From assembly GCA_004213235.1 (NCBI GenBank), contig SHAI01000136.1, forward strand, positions 1-6,862: DNA of 6,862 nt, written 5' to 3'. Of the stretch, positions 1 to 6,178 are shown in pieces (positions within the stretch are counted from its first letter, which is position 1; each line of letters begins with the position of its first letter). Origin of the DNA: Parvularculaceae bacterium (GTDB taxonomy: Bacteria; Pseudomonadota; Alphaproteobacteria; Caulobacterales; Parvularculaceae). A model generated the notes under the pieces. That model did no database searches. It worked only from the letters and a program-made list of their open reading frames with translations, and had not been told where the DNA came from. Made by a program: the position numbers and the translations under genes.

Positions 1-947
1 GATGGTGCCCCCTTCCATTGTGGGTCGGATGGGGGAAAGTGATCGCCAATATCACCTTCACCAATGGCTCCGAGAATGGCGTCGGTAAGGGCATGCATGC
101 CGACATCTGCATCGGAGTGTCCTTTGAGCTTTGCTGTATGCGGAATGTTTACGCCGCATAGGACAACGCTATCGCCATCGTCAAATGAGTGGACGTCATA
201 GCCGTGGCCGGCGCGGTATTCCCATGTGGACGCCTGGCGTCCGAGTAAGGTTTCCGCCATGCCAAAGTCCTCCGCTTGAGTGATTTTCATATTATTCGGC
301 GAGCCGGGGACGAGCGTCACCGCGAGGCCGGCCGCTTCTGCAACCGCTGCATCATCGGTCAGCACCTGGCCTGCAGCGGCTGTGTGGGCTTTTAGTATTT
401 CGGCAAAGCGAAACCCCTGGGGGGTCTGTGCCCGCCATAATCCATCGCGCGATATCGTGGTGTTTATGGTGGGCGGGGACGCGCCGTCGGCATTCGCCTT
501 TTTGATGGTGTCGAATACCGGCAATGCGGCGATGGCCCCATCTGCCGTGTCGAGTGCATCGACCACGCGGCTAATTACAGGCGCTTCCACAAATGGGCGC
601 GCTGCATCGTGGATCAGAACTTTCTGTGGGGCGTGGTCTGCGAGGCTTTCAAGGCCGAGGCGAACTGAATCCTGGCGCTGCGCCCCGCCGGTTACTGGCG
701 GCAGGAGTTTGTTGTGGTCGATAAAGGCGGCGAGGGCTTCGTGATAGAGGTCGCCATCATCGCGATGAATAACAACGCGCACAAAATCGATGCATGCTGT
801 ATCGAGAAATGCTTTGACCGTGTGCGCAATGACTGCTTGTCCGGCAAGGGGTTGGTATTGTTTGGGGCCCACGCCGCCGGCGCGCACGCCGCGACCTGCA
901 GCGACGATAAGGGCAATCTTGTCAGAGGCTTGTGACGTTGCGGTCAT
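1..947 (-). CDS. ispDF: Bifunctional IspD/IspF (MEP cytidylyltransferase + MEcPP synthase), 3' end cut by window
   Basis: Cytoplasmic enzyme of non-mevalonate isoprenoid synthesis. IspD joins CTP to methylerythritol phosphate; IspF cyclises the later CDP-ME 2-phosphate to MEcPP. I translated the minus strand from ATG 947; an in-frame TAA lies three codons upstream, so this is the first usable start. There are 315 codons before the edge. The IspD part (about 8-235) shows AAGRGVRAGG with PKQY (K29), DAARP at 114-118, RAQTPQGF at 172-179, TDDA at 197-200 and NMKIT with K221. After a short linker, IspF begins with GHGYDVHSF (metal ligands D251 and H253), then GHSDADV, H285 in HALTDA, and GDIGDHFPPSD. 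Roughly the last 75-80 residues of IspF should lie beyond the left edge. The fusion is known from alphaproteobacteria and some other lineages, including epsilonproteobacteria; elsewhere the two are usually separate proteins. It is divergent from dusB. No strong ribosome site is visible; the nearest purine-rich stretch is AAAGAGCAAG. Identity is secure. Confidence 0.97.
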   Translation of the reverse strand, partial: MTATSQASDKIALIVAAGRGVRAGGVGPKQYQPLAGQAVIAHTVKAFLDTACIDFVRVVIHRDDGDLYHEALAAFIDHNKLLPPVTGGAQRQDSVRLGLESLADHAPQKVLIHDAARPFVEAPVISRVVDALDTADGAIAALPVFDTIKKANADGASPPTINTTISRDGLWRAQTPQGFRFAEILKAHTAAAGQVLTDDAAVAEAAGLAVTLVPGSPNNMKITQAEDFGMAETLLGRQASTWEYRAGHGYDVHSFDDGDSVVLCGVNIPHTAKLKGHSDADVGMHALTDAILGAIGEGDIGDHFPPSDPQWKGAP

Positions 948-958
948 AATGCGTTAGC

Positions 959-987
959 TTGCTCTTTGGTCTTGCTGTGTGAATAAC
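959..987 (+). promoter_or_regulatory. Candidate promoter for dusB in the divergent spacer
   Basis: The gap between the divergent ispDF and dusB starts (948-1039) must hold promoters for both strands unless one gene is read through from outside. On the plus strand, TTGCTC (959-964) and AATAAC (982-987) are 17 bp apart and match the sigma-70 consensus at 3 of 6 and 4 of 6 positions. This would give a leader of about 45 nt before dusB. The match is weak and rests on visual comparison only. I found no convincing counterpart for ispDF on the minus strand, although TTGAAG lies at 1016-1011. Confidence 0.22.
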
Positions 988-1039
988 TGCGCTATCGACT
1001 ACACCGAACTTCAACTAAGGCAAAGCCAGGCGGGACGTG

Positions 1040-2041
1040 ATGATCCGGATCGGGGATATCCACCTGAGGAACAATGTTTTTGTCGCCCCCATGTCCGGGG
1101 TCAGCGATGCGCCGTTCCGCCGCGTGGCGTTCGATGCCGGGGCAGGTCTTGTCGTCTCAGAGATGGTGGCCAGTGAAGAACTGGTTCGTGGTCGCAAAGA
1201 TGTTGTTACCCGCGTTGAAAACGATGCTGTCGTGGCACCTTTCGTTGTTCAGCTTGCCGGGCGAGAAGCCAGGTGGATGGCGGAAGGTGCAAAGATCGCC
1301 GCCGATAACGGTGCGGACATCATCGACATCAATATGGGATGCCCGGCCAGGCAGGTCACCGGCGCGCTGTCAGGGTCGGCCTTGATGCGCGATCCGGACC
1401 ACGCCCTGCGGCTGATCGAGGCGACGGTGGCCGCGACGGACCGACCGGTAACATTGAAAATGCGGCTTGGGTGGGACTGGGATTGCTTAAATGCCCCGGA
1501 AATCGCATCGCGTGCAGAAGCGGTGGGCGTCCAGCTTATCACGGTACACGGGCGAACGAGAAATCAGTTCTACAAGGGCACAGCCGATTGGGCGAGCGTC
1601 CGCGCCACGAAGGAGGTGACCCGCCTGCCGCTTATTGTGAATGGTGATATCGGGTGTGTTGCAGATGCGCGACGGGCATTGGACCAATCGGGGGCTGATG
1701 GTGTCATGATCGGTCGGGCAGCTATTGGCCAGCCATGGCTGCCGGGCGCGATCGCGCGTGCGCTTGAAACCGGTTCCGTGTCCGCCTGTGCACCGACATT
1801 GGCTGAGCAAACCCGGATGATGATGGATCAGTATGAGGCGACATTAAGCCTTTATGGGATGGGGCTGGGCGCGCGAATCGCCAGGAAGCACCTGGCCGAC
1901 TTCATTGACGCACTGCCCTTGCCAATGGATCCGCCGGTGCGTCGGGCATTGCGGGCAAATATCTGCCGCGCGGCACCGGGCACCGTTCTTGAACATTTCT
2001 CGTACATCGCTCGCGGCGAGTTCATGGATGTCGCGGCATAA
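1040..2041 (+). CDS. dusB: tRNA-dihydrouridine synthase, DusB/NifR3 family
   Basis: FMN-dependent enzyme that uses NADPH to reduce specific uridines in the tRNA D-loop to dihydrouridine. The 333-residue product matches the family in length. Visible motifs: the FMN-binding start APMSGVSDAPFR (16-27); NMGCP with catalytic C101; VTGALSGSALMRDP just after it; KMRLGWD (K140); VHGRTR with H170 and then QFYKG-ADW; NGDIG (201-205); and GRAAIGQPW (225-233), which closes the TIM barrel. The C-terminal part (about 255-325) is the helical tRNA-binding domain. A GTG at 1037 directly precedes ATG 1040 in frame; either could initiate. AGG at 1028-1030 is 9 nt from the ATG. In many alphaproteobacteria this gene, formerly called nifR3, is followed by ntrB and ntrC; here ntrY comes next after 147 bp. 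NifR3 is a historical name and does not imply a direct nitrogen-regulatory role. Confidence 0.95.
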   Translation: MIRIGDIHLRNNVFVAPMSGVSDAPFRRVAFDAGAGLVVSEMVASEELVRGRKDVVTRVENDAVVAPFVVQLAGREARWMAEGAKIAADNGADIIDINMGCPARQVTGALSGSALMRDPDHALRLIEATVAATDRPVTLKMRLGWDWDCLNAPEIASRAEAVGVQLITVHGRTRNQFYKGTADWASVRATKEVTRLPLIVNGDIGCVADARRALDQSGADGVMIGRAAIGQPWLPGAIARALETGSVSACAPTLAEQTRMMMDQYEATLSLYGMGLGARIARKHLADFIDALPLPMDPPVRRALRANICRAAPGTVLEHFSYIARGEFMDVAA

Positions 2042-2050
2042 TTGCGACAT
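2028..2050 (+). other. Stem-loop spanning the dusB stop codon
   Basis: ATGTCGC (2028-2034) and GCGACAT (2044-2050) form a perfect 7 bp inverted repeat around a 9-base loop that contains the TAA stop of dusB. G-U wobbles could lengthen the stem in RNA. No T-run follows, so it is not a standard intrinsic terminator. It could be a 3' end stabiliser, a processing site or chance. A second, weaker hairpin, TGTTG/CAACA, sits at 2065-2082. Confidence 0.35.
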
Positions 2051-2135
2051 TAAGGATACAAAACTGTTGAAATTTAGCAACAATAGGGTCACGATTGAGT
2101 AATCGCGATCAGCTATGCGTCGCAAATTCTTACTG

Positions 2136-2190
2136 GTCCGTGCCGTTTTCGGGGGGAGGTCCGGGTCATATTTGATCAACGTCCGGTCAT
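2136..2190 (+). repeat. Spaced GTCCG direct repeats before ntrY, possible operator
   Basis: GTCCGGGTCAT (2159-2169) and GTCCGGTCAT (2181-2190) are near-identical direct repeats whose starts are 22 bp apart. A shorter copy, GTCCG, starts 23 bp earlier at 2136. Periods of 22-23 bp put the copies on about the same face of the helix, as in some regulator binding arrays. The 8 bp palindrome TTGATCAA (2172-2179) lies between the last two. The last copy overlaps the ATG at 2189, which favours a later ntrY start if the array is an operator. No regulator can be named; the copies are short and may be fortuitous. Confidence 0.3.
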
Positions 2191-4723
2191 GTGCTGGCTC
2201 GTTGGTAGGGTCGGTCAGGTGAGTTCGGGCGAAATTCAATCAGAAAAGGCACCATCGGCGACCAACGCTGATGCGGATCTGCCAGCTGATGGCAGGGCGC
2301 GCGAGATGAACAGCGGATCGCCTGAAGCTGAATCTGAACCTGAATTTGAGGCCAACGCTGATTCATATGTCGATCCACACCGCCCCCGCACCGGGGATGC
2401 GCAGCCACTCGGTCGTGGGGAGTGGCGAGGGCCAACGCGTTCATTTGCCCTGTCGAACATAATTGCCCTGGTGGGCATTCCGGCGGCTGCACTGTTTGCG
2501 TTTGCGACAACACTATTCCTGTTGTCACCGTCGGCTGAAACTGTCGCGCGCCCGACACTGCTGGCACTCATTATTGGAAATGTTGTTATCGCCGGGGCGC
2601 TGGCGGTCTTGATAGGTGCGCGTCTTTGGCACGTCTTGGCGGAACGCCGAAACCGGCTGGCAGGCGCGGATACCCATCTACAACTGGTCGGGATCTTCGC
2701 GTTGGTTGCGGGTGTTCCGGCGTTTTTCGCCTTTGTCTTTGCGTTCACAATTATGCGTTCGAGCCTGAACGATGTTTTTGGCGATCGCATTGAGACATCT
2801 ATCGATGCGTCGCGCGAACTGGCAAATGGTTACATTGAAGAAAAATTCGTCGAAGACGAGCGCCATCTGGCCCAAATCGAATTCGACATCAGCAATGATC
2901 GTTTACTTGGCATTTCCTACGAGACGACGCCGATCCTGTTTCGGCAGAGGCTGTTTGATCAGGCTTATGGGCGGGGTCTTGCTGCGATTTTTATTCTCGA
3001 TAAAGATCGGCGAATAATCGCGCGCTCGGAAATGGTCGAAGCACCTTTTGCGTTCCCGGAAAAGAGTGTTTTTGATCGTATTGATGCAGCCGCTGAAGCG
3101 GGGCGTCCGCGTAATGAACAGATAAGCTATGGGGCGAATAATCGCGAAGATCTGGATTTTCTGCGCGGCATGATCAAGTCAAAAACGGTAGATGACGGAT
3201 ACATCGTGATCTATCGCGCATTACAGGACGATATCAGGCTCGGACTGATTGGGATACGCACGATATCCAATGACTGGTCTGGCGTAAAAACGCAACGTGT
3301 TCGCCTTGAGCGTGTATTCCTTGCTGGTTACATCATCATGGGGCTGATTGTGCTTTTCGGGGCCATCTGGGCGGCTCTTCGTGCTGCCACTCAGATCGTT
3401 GACCCAATCGGCCGGCTGATGCGCATGGCGCAGCGTGTTTCCGGTGGTGATCTGGCGGCCCGGGTGGACGTTTTCAAGCATGATGGGGAGTTGGGTGCAT
3501 TAGCCCGTTCCATGAACCACATGACCGCACAATTACAAACACAGCGTGATGACCTTATTGACACCAACCGCCAGTTTGACCGCCGCCGCAGGTTCACTGA
3601 GGCAGTTTTGTCAAACGTCTCGGCTGGTGTTGTCGGCATTTCCGCAGATGGCGACGTGTCAATCGCCAACCGTTCAGCGGAAGAATTATTGATGTTTGAC
3701 AGTAGCGCCACGATTGGCGCACCCGTCGCAGAGATGATCCCGGAGTTATCGGGCTTGATAGAACGCGCAATTGCGGCAACAGGCGGAGAGGCTTCACAAC
3801 AGCTTGAAATTGAACGCGAGGGGCAAACCCGTATTTTAAACGTCCGTGTCGTGAGCGAAAGCGGCGTTGACGGTCATGGCTGCGTCGCAACCTTTGATGA
3901 TGTTACCGAATTAATTGCTGCGCACCGTTCCGCCGCCTGGGGGGATGTGGCAAGGCGGATTGCGCACGAGATCAAGAATCCACTGACTCCGATCCAGCTT
4001 TCAGCGGAGCGCTTGAAGCGGAAATATGGCCGGGAGATCAGTTCAACCCCGGAAGTTTTTGATAAATGCGTTGAAACGATTGTCCGACATGTGAGCGATA
4101 TTCGGAGAATGGTGGATGAATTCTCGTCTTTTGCACGCATGCCAGAGCCGGTCATTGGAAGAGAAAATATTGTCGAACTGGCAAAGTCGGCCATATTTAC
4201 CCAACGCGTTACATTCCCGGAAATCGAGTTCGAGTTGAGCGAGCCGGGTAAGGATTTGATCGTTAGCTGTGATGGTCGTTTAATTGTTCAGGCACTTGGT
4301 AATCTGATGAAAAATGCCTGTGAAGCGGTCGATGCACGCTTGATCGTACGGCCCAGTCCGTCCGGGAAAATCTGTATTGAGATTATCTTTGATGATCGTG
4401 ACGTCAAATTGCGCGTTATAGATAATGGCGTCGGCCTGCCAAAGGCGGAACGCCATCGTCTCACCGAACCTTACATGACGACACGAAGCAAAGGCACCGG
4501 CTTGGGACTGGCCATTGTTAAAAAAGTTATCGAAGAACATGAAGGGGAATTGTCCTTTGCGGATAGCTCCCTTCTCGGTGAAACCGGGGCATGTGTCTGC
4601 GTCCGTTTGCCGCTGGCTGATGGAGTAAGCGCAGACCTGTCGGGTGAAGTAAATTCAGAACAGATACACACTGATAGCTTTGAGGATGGGTCGGGCAATC
4701 CACCGGCGCATGCGGCGGAATAG
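2189..4723 (+). CDS. ntrY: Nitrogen-regulation sensor histidine kinase NtrY
   Basis: Inner-membrane kinase that phosphorylates NtrX, encoded just downstream. Order of parts in the 844-residue reading: acidic, low-complexity N-terminus (1-85); three membrane segments near 90-112, 123-148 and 164-188; an extracytoplasmic sensor region (about 189-375); a fourth membrane segment (377-397); HAMP (398-452); PAS (about 466-575); a dimerisation domain with H593 in HEIKNPLTP; and an ATPase domain with N709 in the N box, DNGVGL (745-750), PYMTTRSK and GTGLGLA (769-775). An acidic tail follows (811-844). The catalytic set is complete. The start is uncertain. Coordinates give the longest ATG frame, but ATG 2189 has no ribosome site. 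GTG 2219 and ATG 2306 each have AGGG 8 nt upstream, giving 834 or 805 residues. NtrY proteins are commonly about 750-770 residues, so the extra length is mainly at the N-terminus. ntrX follows after 33 bp. Confidence 0.95.
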   Translation: MCWLVGRVGQVSSGEIQSEKAPSATNADADLPADGRAREMNSGSPEAESEPEFEANADSYVDPHRPRTGDAQPLGRGEWRGPTRSFALSNIIALVGIPAAALFAFATTLFLLSPSAETVARPTLLALIIGNVVIAGALAVLIGARLWHVLAERRNRLAGADTHLQLVGIFALVAGVPAFFAFVFAFTIMRSSLNDVFGDRIETSIDASRELANGYIEEKFVEDERHLAQIEFDISNDRLLGISYETTPILFRQRLFDQAYGRGLAAIFILDKDRRIIARSEMVEAPFAFPEKSVFDRIDAAAEAGRPRNEQISYGANNREDLDFLRGMIKSKTVDDGYIVIYRALQDDIRLGLIGIRTISNDWSGVKTQRVRLERVFLAGYIIMGLIVLFGAIWAALRAATQIVDPIGRLMRMAQRVSGGDLAARVDVFKHDGELGALARSMNHMTAQLQTQRDDLIDTNRQFDRRRRFTEAVLSNVSAGVVGISADGDVSIANRSAEELLMFDSSATIGAPVAEMIPELSGLIERAIAATGGEASQQLEIEREGQTRILNVRVVSESGVDGHGCVATFDDVTELIAAHRSAAWGDVARRIAHEIKNPLTPIQLSAERLKRKYGREISSTPEVFDKCVETIVRHVSDIRRMVDEFSSFARMPEPVIGRENIVELAKSAIFTQRVTFPEIEFELSEPGKDLIVSCDGRLIVQALGNLMKNACEAVDARLIVRPSPSGKICIEIIFDDRDVKLRVIDNGVGLPKAERHRLTEPYMTTRSKGTGLGLAIVKKVIEEHEGELSFADSSLLGETGACVCVRLPLADGVSADLSGEVNSEQIHTDSFEDGSGNPPAHAAE

Positions 4724-4730
4724 TTGAGTT

Positions 4731-4741
4731 TTAGAACTGGA
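4731..4741 (+). repeat. Copy 1 of the shared intergenic element TTAGAACTGGA
   Basis: This 11-mer lies in the ntrY-ntrX gap, 7 nt after the ntrY stop and 15 nt before the ntrX ATG. An identical copy occurs in the ntrX-trkA gap. AGAA followed by GGA resembles an extended Shine-Dalgarno sequence with a one-base bulge. Here the nearer purine run GAAAGAG (4740-4746) is the more likely ribosome site for ntrX. Confidence 0.5.
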
Positions 4742-4756
4742 AAGAGTTAGAGAAAA

Positions 4757-6154
4757 ATGGGCGCTGATGTATTAATCGTAGACGATGAGCCGGATATCCG
4801 GGATCTCATTTCGGGGATTCTTGAAGATGAAGGCTATGAGCCTCGTGTAGCGGCGAACTCTGATGCCGTTTTCGAAGCGTTAAGCGCGCGCGTTCCGGAA
4901 CTGATTGTTTTGGATGTCTGGCTTCAAGGATCTACCCTTGACGGGATTGAAATTCTAGAGGCTATAAAAAAGACGCACCCGGAATTACCGATTATCATCA
5001 TTTCTGGCCACGGAACAATAGAAACTGCCGTTGCGGCGATAAGGAAGGGTGCATACGATTTTGTTGAAAAGCCATTCAATTCCGACCGGCTTATCCTTGC
5101 CGTAACGCGCGCTATGGAGGCGGCACGGTTGCGTAGGGAAAACATCGACCTGCGCACGCGGACACCGGATTGGGGTTTGATTGGTACTTCTGCGGCAATC
5201 AGTTCGCTAAGGTCTGTCATCGATAAGGTTGCAGATGCTAGGTCGCGCGTGTTGATCAACGGCGCGCCCGGTGCCGGGAAGGAAACCATCGCCCGTCTGT
5301 TACACTCAGAATCCTCCCGTGCAGATCGCCCTTTTGTTGTCGTTAGCGCCGCGACGATAGCGGCCGACCGCATGGAAGAAGAACTCTTTGGCGTTGAAGC
5401 TGCAGATGGAACGTTAACGTCGGTTGGTCTCATGGAGCGTGCCCATGGCGGTACGCTGATGTTTGATGAAATCGGTGATATGCCGATGGAAACCCAAGGC
5501 AAAATCCTCCGCGTGCTCGTCGACCAACGCTTTCGGCGTGTTGGCGGGAATAACCCTGTTGAGGTGGATGTACGGATTGTTACGACGACGTCGAGGGATT
5601 TGCTGCTTGCCGCGGAAGAACAAAAGTTTCGCGAAGATCTCTATCATCGTTTGAATGTTGTTCCGATCGTTGTGCCGTCACTTGCTGAACGCCGCGATGA
5701 TATCCCAGCTCTTGTGGAGTATTTCATTGCTCGGCTGGCAACGTCTCTCGGACTGCCGCAACGCGCCATGACGTCGGATGCGTTTGCTGCGCTTCAGGCT
5801 TATCACTGGCCGGGAAACATTCGTCAGTTGCGTAACGTCATAGAGCGGACTTTAATCATAATTGGCCGGGATGGTGTGGGTGATATATCCTGTGACCAGC
5901 TGCCGCCAGAGATCATCGACGCCGGTTTGAGTATTCCGGCTGGGGAAGGTCTGGAACAAATCATCGCCTTGCCGCTGCGCGAGGCGCGCGAGCGATTTGA
6001 GAGGGAATATCTCATTGCACAGATTAACAGGTTCGGTGGGAATATATCGAGAACGGCAGCATTCATTGGAATGGAGCGTTCTGCTCTGCACCGAAAGTTG
6101 AAGGCGCTTGGCGTAAATGGTGGTCAACGTGCCGAGACGGCGCAAGCGACTTAA
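4757..6154 (+). CDS. ntrX: Response regulator NtrX (receiver, AAA+, Fis-type HTH)
   Basis: Cytoplasmic transcription regulator phosphorylated by NtrY. The 465 residues fit the family. The receiver domain (1-120) has D9, D10 and E11, phosphoacceptor D53 in LDVWLQGS, S83 and K105 in EKPF. The AAA+ domain (about 140-370) has Walker A GAPGAGKE (169-176), Walker B TLMFDEIGD with D237 and E238, FREDLYHRLN (291-300, arginine-finger region) and sensor II WPGNIRQLRN (351-360). A Fis-like helix-turn-helix ends the protein (about 424-451, GGNISRTAAFIGMERSALHR). The loop after ELFG (210-228), where sigma-54 activators carry GAFTGA, reads VEAADGTLTSVG: the motif is absent. This is consistent with NtrX acting on sigma-70-type promoters rather than through sigma-54. 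The start ATG follows AGAG- and GAAAGAG-type purines. trkA begins 24 bp downstream, suggesting an ntrY-ntrX-trkA unit. DVWLQGS after the phosphoacceptor and the missing GAFTGA separate it from NtrC. Confidence 0.96.
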   Translation: MGADVLIVDDEPDIRDLISGILEDEGYEPRVAANSDAVFEALSARVPELIVLDVWLQGSTLDGIEILEAIKKTHPELPIIIISGHGTIETAVAAIRKGAYDFVEKPFNSDRLILAVTRAMEAARLRRENIDLRTRTPDWGLIGTSAAISSLRSVIDKVADARSRVLINGAPGAGKETIARLLHSESSRADRPFVVVSAATIAADRMEEELFGVEAADGTLTSVGLMERAHGGTLMFDEIGDMPMETQGKILRVLVDQRFRRVGGNNPVEVDVRIVTTTSRDLLLAAEEQKFREDLYHRLNVVPIVVPSLAERRDDIPALVEYFIARLATSLGLPQRAMTSDAFAALQAYHWPGNIRQLRNVIERTLIIIGRDGVGDISCDQLPPEIIDAGLSIPAGEGLEQIIALPLREARERFEREYLIAQINRFGGNISRTAAFIGMERSALHRKLKALGVNGGQRAETAQAT

Positions 6155-6160
6155 GATAAA

Positions 6161-6171
6161 TTAGAACTGGA
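6161..6171 (+). repeat. Copy 2 of TTAGAACTGGA, likely including the trkA ribosome site
   Basis: Identical to the 11-mer at 4731-4741 and placed almost the same distance, 6 nt, after the preceding stop codon (ntrX TAA, 6152-6154). Its terminal GGA (6169-6171) is 7 nt from the trkA ATG at 6179, a normal Shine-Dalgarno spacing, so this copy probably serves trkA translation initiation. Confidence 0.5.
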
Positions 6172-6178
6172 TGTCCCG

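Noticed and set aside
280..744. Plus-strand open frame of 154 codons
   Set aside because: It lies opposite the well-supported ispDF coding strand, has low-complexity Ala/Ser/Thr/Arg composition and matches no family I know. It is an antisense shadow.
2067..2095. Possible sigma-70 promoter for ntrY (TTGAAA with a -10 near 2090)
   Set aside because: The best -10 at a 17 bp spacing, CACGAT, matches the consensus at only 3 of 6 positions, too weak to annotate.
2099..2188. Possible remnant of ntrB or ntrC upstream of ntrY
   Set aside because: The ntrY frame is open back to a TGA at 2096, but these 30 codons show no kinase or helix-turn-helix motif, so nothing supports a relic gene.
2236..2790. 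Minus-strand open frame of 184 codons
   Set aside because: Antisense to the N-terminus and first membrane segments of ntrY. It is rich in Ala, Ser and Arg with no motif; a shadow frame.
4924..5502. Minus-strand open frame of 192 codons
   Set aside because: Entirely antisense to conserved receiver and AAA+ motifs of ntrX. Its composition is that of a reverse-strand shadow and no domain is recognisable.
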